DNA of 64,000 nt, taken from the NCBI GenBank assembly GCA_963675995.2, contig CAXXIY010000001.1, forward strand, positions 1 to 64,000, written 5' to 3'. Below, piece after piece: positions 1 to 9,093 of this stretch (position 1 is the first letter of the stretch; every line of letters begins with the position of its first letter). This DNA comes from JAAFHB01 sp963675995 (GTDB lineage: Bacteria > Bacteroidota > Bacteroidia > Bacteroidales > Prolixibacteraceae). The notes beneath the pieces were generated by a model. It was not told the origin of the DNA. It ran no database searches and saw nothing but the letters and a program-made list of their open reading frames with translations. Both the position numbers and the translations under genes were made by a program.

Positions 1-780
1 ATTTAATTGTTTAATCAGATTAGCGATTATCCGATGATTAGCCTGATGAGGAATAATAAAATCGAGATCTTCGATGGTGAGCGAACAACTTTCAAGTGTT
101 GTTTCAAGTGCCACTCGCATAAAATTGCAGGCATGCATGAATACATCCCTTCCGTCTGGCATTTTAAGTCCGCCATCACCGGGGCGAAGATAAACGGCCT
201 CTGTACCTTTGCCCACATGGCCAAGCCCGCGGGTGAAAATGTTTAGAATCTCACCCGGTTTTTTCCCAAGTGGTTCTTCAGAGATAAACATGGCAGTAGC
301 ACCATCGCCCCACAAATGGCCACTTTTCTCACATGTTTCGTCACTGTAGAAGGTATTATGTTCGGAGGCAATCACCAAAGCCCGGGAAGCTTTTCCCATT
401 GCGAAATATCCTTCCACAATCTCAAGTGCATTAACCAATGAGGAACAGGCTGAAGAAATATAAAGGACCTGTGCCTCAGGAATACCAAACTCCCGTTGTA
501 CTTTATGACCGATTGTAGCAACAGTATCATAGGGAGTGTAGGAAGCGCCGATGATCAAATCTACATCTTTGATGTCAAAAGGCAAATCCTTGAGCGCCCG
601 TGCAACAGCCGCAACAGCCATTGTATTGGCATTCTCCCCTTTCGCGGCTTTGGAGCGCGTCCTTATTCCGGTTCTGTCAAAAATCCACTCATCATCCAGA
701 CCGTTTAGTGACTTAAAGTACTCATTGGGAACGCGCTGTTCAGGGATGTAATGCGAAATCGTGTTAATAAACATTCTCAT
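1..780 (-). CDS. 3-oxoacyl-ACP synthase III (FabH-like), C-terminus cut by window edge
   Basis: Reading the minus strand from the ATG at 780 gives 260 residues with no stop before the left edge. This is a thiolase-fold ketoacyl-ACP synthase III, which condenses an acyl-CoA primer with malonyl-ACP. Visible marks are WIFDRTGIRTR near residue 33, the active-site Cys112 in ISSACSS, a GDGATAMF stretch near 158, and the catalytic His245 in IIPHQAN. The third catalytic residue (Asn near 275) would lie beyond the edge. It starts 25 bp after the TetR-type gene on the same strand, so the two probably form a unit. It could be the housekeeping FabH or a paralogue for a special acyl product; the sequence here does not decide. 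Confidence 0.9.
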   Translation of the reverse strand, partial: MRMFINTISHYIPEQRVPNEYFKSLNGLDDEWIFDRTGIRTRSKAAKGENANTMAVAAVARALKDLPFDIKDVDLIIGASYTPYDTVATIGHKVQREFGIPEAQVLYISSACSSLVNALEIVEGYFAMGKASRALVIASEHNTFYSDETCEKSGHLWGDGATAMFISEEPLGKKPGEILNIFTRGLGHVGKGTEAVYLRPGDGGLKMPDGRDVFMHACNFMRVALETTLESCSLTIEDLDFIIPHQANHRIIANLIKQLN

Positions 781-805
781 ATCTAAAATTCAAAATGACA
801 ATAAA

Positions 806-1408
806 TTAAGCGGAGGTTTTTATTCCGCGGAATAGAATTTTTTGCCAGAGCTTAAGGGTCTCATGGCTTGGTTTTCCAAAATCATCCTGTATAAACTGCT
901 GTTCAAGCCCTTTTAAAGTTATAAATGCTAGTACTGCAGTATTTTCAAAATCGTCAACAAAAAATACACCCGATTGAGTACCCTCCTGAAGAACAGTGGC
1001 AAGACATCTCTTTTCATGGGTGTCGATCTCCTTGCGAAAATTCTCGATTTTCTCGCTTCTTTTCAGAAATTCCATTTTCAAGAGTCGATCCTTCCGGATC
1101 AACTTCTCAATCGTTTTCATATGGTTAACCATGAATTTTGCAATCTTTTTCTCAGGTGAAATCTTCATCCCCGCAACCTTGTTCAGTTGTTTCAGAATTG
1201 CATCAATCTCCTTTTTAATCACCTCAAGATAAAGCTCTTCCCGGGTTTTAAAATAGGTATAGAGTGTTCTTCGTCCAAGTCCTGATGCCTTGGCAACATC
1301 ATCCATTGTCGTGTTATCTGCACCCTGGTGTGCAAAGACCAGCCGGGCAACTGTAATAATCGTATGACGTGTGGCTTCTCTCAAAATAATGGAATTGCAC
1401 AAATTCAA
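806..1408 (-). CDS. TetR/AcrR family transcriptional regulator
   Basis: About 200 residues with an N-terminal TetR helix-turn-helix at residues 32-55 (TTMDDVAKASGLGRRTLYTYF), followed by an all-helical ligand-binding half without recognisable specificity. It is likely a repressor that senses a small molecule. It lies just upstream of the FabH-like gene on the same strand, so an acyl-chain ligand and control of that gene are plausible but inferred. The start is uncertain. The codon at 1408 is TTG, no in-frame ATG lies upstream, and a -7-like box at 1419-1426 sits so close that a shorter start (TTG at 1402 or 1384, the latter giving MREATRH) is at least as likely. A palindrome at 1395-1421 covers this zone. 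Confidence 0.88.
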   Translation of the reverse strand: MNLCNSIILREATRHTIITVARLVFAHQGADNTTMDDVAKASGLGRRTLYTYFKTREELYLEVIKKEIDAILKQLNKVAGMKISPEKKIAKFMVNHMKTIEKLIRKDRLLKMEFLKRSEKIENFRKEIDTHEKRCLATVLQEGTQSGVFFVDDFENTAVLAFITLKGLEQQFIQDDFGKPSHETLKLWQKILFRGIKTSA

Positions 1409-1421
1409 AATTCGTGTGCAA
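1395..1421. promoter_or_regulatory. palindrome over TetR start and promoter, candidate operator
   Basis: TTGCAC at 1395-1400 is mirrored by GTGCAA at 1416-1421, with partly symmetric AAATT/AATT inside. The right arm overlaps a minus-strand TACTTTTG (TAnnTTTG -7 type) at 1419-1426. TetR regulators usually bind such palindromes over their own promoter, so autoregulation is inferred. No good -33 element is seen. Confidence 0.45.
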
Positions 1422-1470
1422 AAGTAAAACTTTTTTAATACCCCCGAATTATTTTATACATTGTTAACTT

Positions 1471-2013
1471 TTACCTTCCATCAATTTGATTCCACCAGGT
1501 TTTGTCCTTCCATTCCCTTTTGATTCCATCATTGAAACTGATATCTTCCATAGTGAAAGATACCATGGTGAGATCCTCTGCCGAAGCCTCTGCATAACCT
1601 GATAGCGTTTCATGCACCCTTACAGCATGCAAGCGGACATTCCCCTCACCATTACTCAGTCTGATATTCGAAATTATCTGATTGATAACGAAAAAGAAGA
1701 GGAGCGCATACCCTTCGGCTGAGGGAGAGACAGGAATTTCTGCAACCCTTGTATTGATCCGGTAAATAGCCTCCTTCACATCCTCAACCTCTTTGTTCCA
1801 TAAGGTGTAGGAGTGATCAAAACTATGGATAAATTCTGCCACATTATTGAGCAGTACAAAATCCAAGACCATGAACCCCCTGTCCAGGTGATCTGACTTT
1901 AAAAAGACCTCCACCTCGTAGGAGTGACCGTGAATATTCTCGCGGCAACGCTGTGAGGTACAGTTCCGAACGATATGGGCTCCTTCGAACCGGAATTTTT
2001 TTCTGATGATCAT
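1471..2013 (-). CDS. 6-pyruvoyl-tetrahydropterin synthase / QueD family protein
   Basis: 180 residues from an ATG. Family marks: FEGAH with zinc ligand His13, a Cys pair at 18 and 23 (one is the likely catalytic Cys), HGHSYEVEV with zinc ligands His28 and His30, LDF at 50-52, SFDHSYTL at 64-71, PSAEGYA near 97, and a VHET motif with the conserved Glu. The family converts dihydroneopterin triphosphate to 6-carboxy- or 6-pyruvoyl-tetrahydropterin, in queuosine or biopterin synthesis. It is longer than the usual 120-140 residues of QueD, with an extended C-terminus. No other queuosine gene is visible nearby, so the exact product is open. A TACTTTTG -7-like box lies at 2034-2041 (minus strand). 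Confidence 0.85.
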   Translation of the reverse strand: MIIRKKFRFEGAHIVRNCTSQRCRENIHGHSYEVEVFLKSDHLDRGFMVLDFVLLNNVAEFIHSFDHSYTLWNKEVEDVKEAIYRINTRVAEIPVSPSAEGYALLFFFVINQIISNIRLSNGEGNVRLHAVRVHETLSGYAEASAEDLTMVSFTMEDISFNDGIKREWKDKTWWNQIDGR

Positions 2014-2251
2014 CCTTAATCTGAATTTATATGCAAAAGTAGAAAAGATACAGTACTAATAGGGTATTTGAGAGTAAATGAAAAATTGCAGCTGGCGTGC
2101 TGGCTATTGGCAACTGAGGTTCTGGCAACTTGCAATCGGCACGGAATAAGCCTTGTCACCGGCAAAGTTTAACAATATTCAGATTATTATTTGCATCACG
2201 AAAAACTCATCCCGATTAATACCGTCCAACAATCAGCGAGCTACCAGTCGC
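2014..2251. other. intergenic stretch, no gene seen
   Basis: It holds the -7-like box for the QueD-family gene at 2034-2041. There is also an imperfect inverted repeat around 2086-2138 (ATTGCAGCTGGC against GGCAACTTGCAAT) that could fold into a hairpin behind the DUF4251 gene. No coding potential is supported. Confidence 0.4.
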
Positions 2252-2782
2252 TTAATGCTTCTTATCCTCCTGCTCGTCAAACTTAAAAATATCTCCAAAA
2301 TAAGAAATAGTACTTCGCTGGTTACAGTTAATCGTTAGAGTTGCATCCCCGGCAGGATTCACGATGAGCATCAGCTGATAAGTATCCCGTGTTACCTCCA
2401 CCCTCACTTTTATCTCATAACCTTTTCCACTTTTGTGAGCTGCAATGTTGAACTCTTTGGGTTTCCCTTCAAACTTAATGCCTGCATCGCCTCCATAATC
2501 AATACTATAAGCGCGTCCAAAGTAAGGCATATAACTTGTTATCTTGTCGGGAGAAAATTTGAGTGAGTTTGAATTTGAGGTCATATCAATCGAGCCTCCA
2601 CCCTGAGGCAATGCCCTTGTTGCTATAAAAACAAATGCTTTCGAATGAATAAGTGAGTCTATCTGATGCTCCTTCACAATTTTGTCCCTTTCCCGGCGTG
2701 CTCTCCGGGTGGTCTGCTGCGCAAACCCCGATGCAATGATAAAAATTATCATAAATGTGAGTAGTACTCCTTTTGTTCTCAT
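2252..2782 (-). CDS. DUF4251 domain-containing exported protein
   Basis: 176 residues. The N-terminus is a signal peptide (hydrophobic residues 5-20, then AQQTTRRARRER). The rest matches the DUF4251 pattern seen in Bacteroidota: ALPQGGGSIDMTSNSN, MPYFGRAYSIDYGG, KFEGKP and a C-terminal NCNQRSTISYFGDI segment. The protein is predicted to be periplasmic. The function of this family is not known to me. It starts 11 bp after the stop of the membrane sulfatase on the same strand, so the pair may be co-transcribed. Confidence 0.82.
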   Translation of the reverse strand: MRTKGVLLTFMIIFIIASGFAQQTTRRARRERDKIVKEHQIDSLIHSKAFVFIATRALPQGGGSIDMTSNSNSLKFSPDKITSYMPYFGRAYSIDYGGDAGIKFEGKPKEFNIAAHKSGKGYEIKVRVEVTRDTYQLMLIVNPAGDATLTINCNQRSTISYFGDIFKFDEQEDKKH

Positions 2783-2793
2783 AATATTACATT

Positions 2794-4746
2794 TTATTTC
2801 TTTTCAATCACCAGGCGATCCTGCGCCATCCGATTATTAAACTGCTGTACAACAGCCTTAAATAATTGTTGTTCATTTTTGAAATTATTCTGTCCCTGAA
2901 GGTTTTCAAGTAAATAGGGATCGATTTTCCGGTTATAAATGCCTGTCAGCTTATTTTCAGTGAAATACAAAGCGTAATCGCCAATCAGAAACTGATAGCT
3001 ATCTTCAAGATAATTAATCACAAATCGTTGTGATGCAGGATCAAACAGATTGTTTCCAAAGGCAATATAGGGTTTTGAATAATTGAGATACCCGAGAACG
3101 GAGGGCATGATATCGATCTGCTGGGCCAAAGATTCATCTTTCCCCTTTAGACTACCATCTCCTTTATAAAAAATGAGTGGTGCTGCATAATAGTTAACTG
3201 CAGTTTTATACTCCTTAAAATCAGATTCTGAACAATGATCCGAGGTGATTACAAACAAAGTATTTTTGAACCAGGGCATCTTTGAGGCTTTATCGAAAAA
3301 CTCGTGAAGGGCCATGTCGGTATAGCGGATGCATTTTTGAAGAGGAAGATGCTCCTCAGGGAATCGGTGCTTATATTGTTCGGGAACCTTAAAAGGGTGA
3401 TGCGACGAAACTGAAAAGATCGTTGTAAGGAACGGTTCCTTCATTTTATTCATCTCGTCTGCAAAAAACTGAAAAAAAGGTTCATCCCAGATTCCCCAAA
3501 CCCCATCGAATCCATCATCATTACCATATTCATTCTTTCCTACGTAACGCTGAAACCCGGCTATTTTTGTAAATGCATCAAAGCCCATCGAACCGTTGGG
3601 AGCTCCGTGAAAGAAAGCGGTCTCATAACCCTCCTTCGACAATAAACTGGCAAGACTGTTAATCTGGTTACCCGAGCGTTCTGAAATTACATAGGGGACC
3701 ACTAACGCAGGAATACTTGCGGTAATTGATGGAATCGCATCGATCGATTTACGCCCGTTTGCAAAGGCATTAGGGAACACCAAACTTTTACTGATCAATG
3801 AATCGATAAACGGTGTATACCCTTTATATTCTCCGTTATTCAGGTTTTTATTTAAAGAACCCACAAATTCGCGGCTAAAACTTTCAAGGATGATAACAAC
3901 GACATTATCTTTCTTCAAAATTAAATTTGAATCGGGAACTCTGACAGGGGTATAAATATGATTGATCTCTTCCTCTGTGCTGAAATAATTTCTCACCTCA
4001 AATGCCTTTTTTCCCCAGGTTCTAATGATACAGAATGGAGTATTTTGAACCAGGGCCATCTCCGGCGTTGAATTAACATATTTCCCGGCATTATTCATAC
4101 TGATCGGACGTGTACTGGGCATGTATCCGCCTCTCATCCCAATCACACTTAAATAGGAGATAATTAACAGACCAACTGTTGTAGAGACAGCATACTTCCA
4201 GGTTCCTATCTTAAATCGGGGAACTGGCCTTATCAATGAATATAGCCACGCCAATAAGAGAACTGTCCCCAGCCAAATCAGCAAAATATACCAAAAATCA
4301 TAAAAGAACCTGAAAATCAGTCTGAAATTTCCGGCGTCATTACTCACAATATCAAAAACACTAGCTGTCGTCCGTTTCAGGATAAAACGATAGTAGATGA
4401 TATCGATATGATTGAACGCAAGACCAATACTATTTAGCACCATAAAAACCCATTTTAACCCACTTTGGTACCTTTCACCGAATTTATAAGGGAATGGGAG
4501 CAGATATAAAAGGAAGTAGATCGCGTTCAGATAGAGTACTGCGCTGGTATCAAACATCACACCGCCCCTCATAATCCTGATAAAAGAGGTCAGATCCACA
4601 TTGGGAAACATCGAACTGTTGAACAGGTAAAAAACAATACGACCAACTGAATATAAAAACATGACAACAACAAACCTGTAAATCAATACAAAGTACTCAT
4701 TGGCCTGATACCTATCCTTTGAAATATTAAAAAGTTTCATTTTCAT
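2794..4746 (-). CDS. LTA synthase family membrane sulfatase / phosphoglycerol transferase-like
   Basis: 650 residues. The N-terminal ~220 residues contain about five membrane segments, followed by a periplasmic sulfatase-fold domain. The metal-site motif VVIILESFSREF lies near 285, the candidate nucleophile region GRKSIDAIPSITASIP near 340, and the second metal motif ITSDHCSESD near 510. This is the layout of LtaS/OpgB-type enzymes, which move phosphoglycerol or phosphoethanolamine groups onto envelope polymers or lipids. Gram-negative Bacteroidota lack lipoteichoic acid, so the substrate here is probably a glycolipid or glycan; that is inference. The DUF4251 gene follows 11 bp downstream. 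A TAATTTTG -7-like box is at 4761-4768. Confidence 0.87.
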   Translation of the reverse strand: MKMKLFNISKDRYQANEYFVLIYRFVVVMFLYSVGRIVFYLFNSSMFPNVDLTSFIRIMRGGVMFDTSAVLYLNAIYFLLYLLPFPYKFGERYQSGLKWVFMVLNSIGLAFNHIDIIYYRFILKRTTASVFDIVSNDAGNFRLIFRFFYDFWYILLIWLGTVLLLAWLYSLIRPVPRFKIGTWKYAVSTTVGLLIISYLSVIGMRGGYMPSTRPISMNNAGKYVNSTPEMALVQNTPFCIIRTWGKKAFEVRNYFSTEEEINHIYTPVRVPDSNLILKKDNVVVIILESFSREFVGSLNKNLNNGEYKGYTPFIDSLISKSLVFPNAFANGRKSIDAIPSITASIPALVVPYVISERSGNQINSLASLLSKEGYETAFFHGAPNGSMGFDAFTKIAGFQRYVGKNEYGNDDGFDGVWGIWDEPFFQFFADEMNKMKEPFLTTIFSVSSHHPFKVPEQYKHRFPEEHLPLQKCIRYTDMALHEFFDKASKMPWFKNTLFVITSDHCSESDFKEYKTAVNYYAAPLIFYKGDGSLKGKDESLAQQIDIMPSVLGYLNYSKPYIAFGNNLFDPASQRFVINYLEDSYQFLIGDYALYFTENKLTGIYNRKIDPYLLENLQGQNNFKNEQQLFKAVVQQFNNRMAQDRLVIEKK

Positions 4747-4887
4747 TTAAATTGTAAATGCAAAATTAACAGCTTATTTGGTCTAAACTAAATATTTAAC
4801 AATCGTTATACTAAACAAACTGAATTGCTAATAGTTTTCAGTTTTCGATAACTGTCCAGGCTGTGCAACGAACCAGCTCTTAAGGGT

Positions 4888-4922
4888 AAAGAAAAAGCCA
4901 CCCCGAAAGTGGAGTGGCCTTT
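4888..4922 (-). terminator. rho-independent terminator of pckG
   Basis: On the minus strand a GCCAC/GTGGC stem (4914-4918 with 4897-4901) with a 12-nt loop is followed by TTTTTCTTT. It lies 23 bp past the pckG stop, so it fits as its terminator. Confidence 0.7.
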
Positions 4923-4944
4923 AAATTATAACTAATTCAGGGAA

Positions 4945-6735
4945 TTACTTATTGAAACGTTCTTCGATGGCAACGATTTGTTTTGCAAGTTCAGAAGGAA
5001 GACGTGTTCCAAAAGTCGCGTATTGGTCACGTACAAGATCAAGTTCGTCATTCCACTGATTTTTATCAACGGCAAGCAATTCAGGCATGTTGGCATCAAC
5101 ACCTTCAAGACCGGCAGTATTGATTGAACCTAACTGAGGAACAAAACCGATTGGGGTTTCGTCAGCGGCAGCGGTTCCTGCAACTCTTTCGAAAATCCAT
5201 TGAAGTACACGAATGTTGTCGCCATATCCTGGCCACAGGAATTTACCCTGGGCGCTTTTACGGAACCAGTTAACATTGAATATTTTTGGCAATTTTGCCT
5301 GATCAGGAGCTGTCTCACCGATTTTAACCCAATGTCCAAAATAGTCGCCCATATGATAGCCACAGAATGGTAACATTGCAAAAGGATCACGACGAACACC
5401 GGCTTTCAGTCCAATAGCTGCAGCAGTAACTTCCGAACCGACAATCGAACCCATGAATACACCATGGTTCCAGTCAAAAGACTGATAAACTAATGGTACT
5501 GTACCCGGGCGACGTCCGCCGAAAAGGATTGCAGAAATTGGAACACCTGCTGGGTTTTCCCAATCTTTGTCGATTGCAGGACACTGGTATGCAGGGGCGG
5601 TGAAACGCGCATTCGGATGGGCGGCCGGCTTACCACTTGCGGAATCGTAAACTTCGTTTGTCCAGGTGATGGTCCCTTCTGGTGCATCGTATCCGATACC
5701 CTCCCACCAAATGTCTCCATCGGGTGTTAAACCTGTATTTGTAAAAATTGTATTAGCCCTGGCAGATAACATGGCATTTGGATTGGTATCCATTGATGTA
5801 TAAGGAGCAACGCCAAAGAAACCAGCTTCGGGATTTATGGCATAAAGCTGACCATCTTTACCGAATTTCATCCATGCGATATCATCTCCAACAGTTTCAA
5901 CTTTCCAACCCGGAATGGTAGGAACGAGCATTGCCAGGTTTGTCTTTCCACATGCACTTGGGAAAGCGGCTGCGATATACTTCTTAACTCCCTGAGGATT
6001 AGTAATACCCATAATCAACATATGCTCAGCAAGCCATCCTTCTCTTTTAGCCATATTCGATGCGATACGAAGGGCAAAACATTTCTTTCCTAGTAATGCG
6101 TTGCCTCCATAGCCACTTCCATAAGAAAGGATCTCGTTGGTTTCGGGGAAATGGGTGATGTATTTGTCTTCAATAGGGGCACAAGGCCATTTGGAATCTA
6201 CCTGACCGGGTTCGAGGGGGGCACCAACAGAATGGATACAGGGTACAAATTCGCCATTTCCAAGCACATCGAGAACCGCTTTACCCATGCGTGTCATAAT
6301 TCTCATATTTACGACAACATATGGAGAATCAGTTAATTCGATTCCAATATGAGCAATATCTGAACCAAGCGGACCCATGCTAAAGGGAATCACATACATC
6401 GTGCGCCCTTTCATACAGCCTTTGAAGAAACCTTTTAAAGTAGCCTTCATTTCAACGGGGTCAGCCCAGTTGTTGGTTGGTCCGGCATCTTCTTCCTTTG
6501 CAGAACAAATGTAGGTCCTGTTCTCAACGCGTGCAACATCACTTGGATCCGATTGAAAATAGTAGCTTCCCGGACGTTTCTTCTCATCCAGTTTTACTGC
6601 CATACCACTTGCAACCATTTCTCCAAGAAGACGGTCGTTTTCCTCTTCTGAGCCATCGCACCAATAAACTTTCTCAGGCTGGCAAAGCTCAGCCCATTCG
6701 TTTACCCAATTAATTAATTTCTGATTACTAGTCAT
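4945..6735 (-). CDS. pckG: phosphoenolpyruvate carboxykinase (GTP)
   Basis: 596 residues from an ATG, the normal length of the GTP-dependent class. It interconverts oxaloacetate + GTP and PEP + CO2 + GDP in the cytosol, as the entry to gluconeogenesis or as a CO2-fixing step toward C4 acids. Class marks: an N-terminal VYWCDGSEEE segment, RTMYVIPFSMGP near 118, and the P-loop-like FPSACGKTN near 260 with the hyper-reactive Cys. Further marks are VGDDIAWMKFG with the Mn-site Asp and NPEAGFFGVAP. It is clearly not the ATP-type PckA. A terminator follows it. The gap to the upstream aminotransferase is 61 bp. Confidence 0.96.
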   Translation of the reverse strand: MTSNQKLINWVNEWAELCQPEKVYWCDGSEEENDRLLGEMVASGMAVKLDEKKRPGSYYFQSDPSDVARVENRTYICSAKEEDAGPTNNWADPVEMKATLKGFFKGCMKGRTMYVIPFSMGPLGSDIAHIGIELTDSPYVVVNMRIMTRMGKAVLDVLGNGEFVPCIHSVGAPLEPGQVDSKWPCAPIEDKYITHFPETNEILSYGSGYGGNALLGKKCFALRIASNMAKREGWLAEHMLIMGITNPQGVKKYIAAAFPSACGKTNLAMLVPTIPGWKVETVGDDIAWMKFGKDGQLYAINPEAGFFGVAPYTSMDTNPNAMLSARANTIFTNTGLTPDGDIWWEGIGYDAPEGTITWTNEVYDSASGKPAAHPNARFTAPAYQCPAIDKDWENPAGVPISAILFGGRRPGTVPLVYQSFDWNHGVFMGSIVGSEVTAAAIGLKAGVRRDPFAMLPFCGYHMGDYFGHWVKIGETAPDQAKLPKIFNVNWFRKSAQGKFLWPGYGDNIRVLQWIFERVAGTAAADETPIGFVPQLGSINTAGLEGVDANMPELLAVDKNQWNDELDLVRDQYATFGTRLPSELAKQIVAIEERFNK

Positions 6736-6796
6736 TAAATTCTTTTTATTATTAACAATTATTCTAAAAGAATACTACCTCAACGTGAAGCATATT

Positions 6797-8092
6797 CTAG
6801 TTTTGTTCTGTATAGTCCTTGCAGGCCAGATAAATATTCTCAATCAGTTCAGGAATTTTTGACTGGGGAACAGCAGAGAATGCCAATCTGATCAAATTCC
6901 CAAAAACAATTACACCGGTACTGTATTTTTCAAGCAGAATTTTCCTGATGACTTCAGCTTTTAACGGATCTTTTAGCTCAATACACATGAAATAACCCGA
7001 ATTAAAAGGAAGTGCGGCAAAATACTTACTGTATTTTTGATCAGAAAGTACCTGAATAATTGACTGATACCTTGATTTTAAAGTGACATATTTTGCCTTC
7101 TTATCCTCTTCGTATTGAGCTGAGTAATAAGCTTTATATAACAACGATTGTGAGAGATTACTCACATTGGAGATATTACCTCTGACAGCACCTGCAGTTT
7201 TGTTTTCAAGCGCTTCGTATAACTCAGCTGTACCGTTCTTCACGCCATACGATATAAATCCAACCCTGAATCCCCAAACATAATCCTCTTTGGTTGGACC
7301 ATCCAATTTCACGGCAAGCACTTTCTCACTCAAATTACACAGTTGGGTGAAAATGGATTCCGTGTAGACTTTCTCTTCATATACAAGTCCAAAATAGGCA
7401 TCATCAATCAGCACTACGATATTCTTACCCTGATCGGCCTGTTTTTTTATTGCATTAACTATCGGTCCAATCTCCGAAACAAGTGGAGTATAACCGGTAG
7501 GATTATTGGGAAAATTAAGCAGAAGTACGATTTTCCCATTGATGGTATCAAGGGTCTCGGAGAATCCGTCAACATTAAAACCTCCGTTTTTAAACAGTGG
7601 AAATGTAACCACTTTCCCCTTGTAGGCGTTTTCGAAGATCAGGGAATAATTTTCCCAGAACAGATCAGGAATTACAACAGTATCACCCTCATCAACAAAC
7701 AAATAACCAGACATGCTAATTCCGTGGGTCAAGCCACTGGTTACGATGGGGACACTAATCGGAGTGGTGCCAAGTGAAGGATTTTTTCTGTAAACAGACT
7801 CTCTCCAGTAATCGCGGAGCTCTTTTTTTCCAAAACTGGGAGCGTAGGGATATACCGATCCAAGAGGGAGATTGATCAATTTGTCAAATTCCGAAAGGTG
7901 CATGGAAGAACCATCATCCTCAATTGCCTCACCAATTGTAGCATTAATGTTTTTGCCCCTCGCCTGTGCTGATTGTGACAAAATTCCAAGTTTGGGAAAA
8001 AAAATGTTTTTACCCCGGTCACTCAATAATTCAAGAACATTCTTATTCACCTTCTGAATAATCTCATTAAGGTCAATTGCCTGTGTGTCCAT
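6797..8092 (-). CDS. class I/II PLP-dependent aminotransferase
   Basis: 431 residues. Fold-type I aminotransferase marks: a substrate loop with YPYAPSFGKKELRDYW, NFPNNPTGY near 190, the Asp/Tyr pair LIDDAYFGL that holds the PLP ring, the likely PLP-Lys in LDGPTKEDY near 263, and GFRVGF supplying the phosphate-binding Arg. It transfers an amino group between an amino acid and a 2-oxo acid; the substrate cannot be read off. The DGPTKED lysine context differs from classic AspC (SxSKNF/GxxG). The neighbouring XRE-cupin regulator, 135 bp upstream and on the same strand, may control it. A TAATTTTG -7-like box is at 8130-8137. Confidence 0.88.
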   Translation of the reverse strand: MDTQAIDLNEIIQKVNKNVLELLSDRGKNIFFPKLGILSQSAQARGKNINATIGEAIEDDGSSMHLSEFDKLINLPLGSVYPYAPSFGKKELRDYWRESVYRKNPSLGTTPISVPIVTSGLTHGISMSGYLFVDEGDTVVIPDLFWENYSLIFENAYKGKVVTFPLFKNGGFNVDGFSETLDTINGKIVLLLNFPNNPTGYTPLVSEIGPIVNAIKKQADQGKNIVVLIDDAYFGLVYEEKVYTESIFTQLCNLSEKVLAVKLDGPTKEDYVWGFRVGFISYGVKNGTAELYEALENKTAGAVRGNISNVSNLSQSLLYKAYYSAQYEEDKKAKYVTLKSRYQSIIQVLSDQKYSKYFAALPFNSGYFMCIELKDPLKAEVIRKILLEKYSTGVIVFGNLIRLAFSAVPQSKIPELIENIYLACKDYTEQN

Positions 8093-8227
8093 TAAGCGCT
8101 GTTTAAATTAATTAATTAATACTTAACTGCAAAATTATTTAAATATCCTGAAAAATGATCACAACTATATTTGAATCCTCAAAACTTAACAATGATTTGA
8201 CATAGATAGAAACCTTACCTTAGGTAT

Positions 8228-8779
8228 TCAAATGTTTGGCGGGGTGATTATCCAAAGCACCTTCGCAGATGAATTGTGAATATTTTTCAGGGTGTGCGGT
8301 ATGGTGGAGTTGAAATAGAAATTATCCCCTTTTTCAAGAATATATTGAGAATTGTCAAGGGTCATCATCAATTTTCCTTCCAAAATATATATGAATTCCT
8401 GACCAGGATGTGGATGCATAATTTCGGATGAATCGGAGTTCTCAACAAATTTAAGAATGTATGGCTCCATTTGCTTACTATTTTCGTGATGAGAAAGGAG
8501 AAAAAGAGAAGTCCCACTTGAGTTTACTTTCACGAATTTGATATCACCTGACTTGATCAAAGGATTTTTTGTAAGTGACTCATGCTCTCCAATAAGCTCA
8601 CCTACTGTAGCATACAAACTATTCGCAATACTCTTTAAGGTTACAATGGATGGGAATGCTTTGGAATTCTCGATTTGTGAAAGTGCACTGGCACTGATTC
8701 CGACTTTTTTTGAAAGATCGCTTAAGGGTAAGCTCAACATTTCTCTTTTACGCTTGATTCTTTCTCCCAATCGATTCAT
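8228..8779 (-). CDS. XRE-family regulator with C-terminal cupin domain
   Basis: 183 residues. An N-terminal helix-turn-helix covers about 6-60 (LGERIKRKREMLSLPLSDLS, then KVGISASALSQIE). A C-terminal cupin fold covers about 105-178 (HPGQEFIYILEGKLMMTL, then the EKGDNFYF and IPHTLKN strands). This is the architecture of PuuR/SutR-type regulators, whose cupin senses a small metabolite, often an amine or amino acid. Placement in front of the aminotransferase on the same strand suggests that gene is the target, which is inferred. A TATCTTTG -7 box sits at 8826-8833 on the minus strand. Confidence 0.88.
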   Translation of the reverse strand: MNRLGERIKRKREMLSLPLSDLSKKVGISASALSQIENSKAFPSIVTLKSIANSLYATVGELIGEHESLTKNPLIKSGDIKFVKVNSSGTSLFLLSHHENSKQMEPYILKFVENSDSSEIMHPHPGQEFIYILEGKLMMTLDNSQYILEKGDNFYFNSTIPHTLKNIHNSSAKVLWIITPPNI

Positions 8780-9093
8780 TGATCGTATGCTATAAATTAG
8801 AATAAATTAATTGAATTAATAAATGCAAAGATAATTTTTTTTGAGTTACCCCATTAGTTCAGGTTAATAAATTAAGTAATACTTAACAAACAGAAATTCA
8901 GGAATGGTGAAAACTGGAATTCCGCAGAGGGTAACATTCGAATCAAACAGGGGAAAACTAATAATCGAAAAGGGGAAAAAGCAATTCCGGATCACTTGAT
9001 AATACGGGCCAAAACACAACAAGAGGACCAGTAACCAAATAGTTACGTTGTCCTCTTATTGAAAATGTTTGCCGGGCCTCTTCGGCAAAAATT
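8780..9093. other. gene-free stretch between xerD and the XRE regulator
   Basis: Contains the -7-like box of the XRE regulator (8826-8833, minus strand) and the strong hairpin described at 9021-9057. Otherwise it is AT-rich sequence with no supported reading frame or RNA. Confidence 0.6.
9021..9057 (-). terminator. hairpin downstream of xerD, probable terminator
   Basis: AAGAGGAC (9021-9028) pairs with GTCCTCTT (9050-9057). An inner GTAAC/GTTAC stem continues it across a small internal loop. The stem begins 37 bp past the xerD stop. On the minus strand only a weak T-rich tail (GTTGTGTTTTGG) follows, so termination efficiency is uncertain. Confidence 0.6.

Noticed and set aside
7343..7777. 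144-residue open frame on the plus strand
   Set aside because: Lies wholly within the aminotransferase gene on the other strand, without recognisable content.
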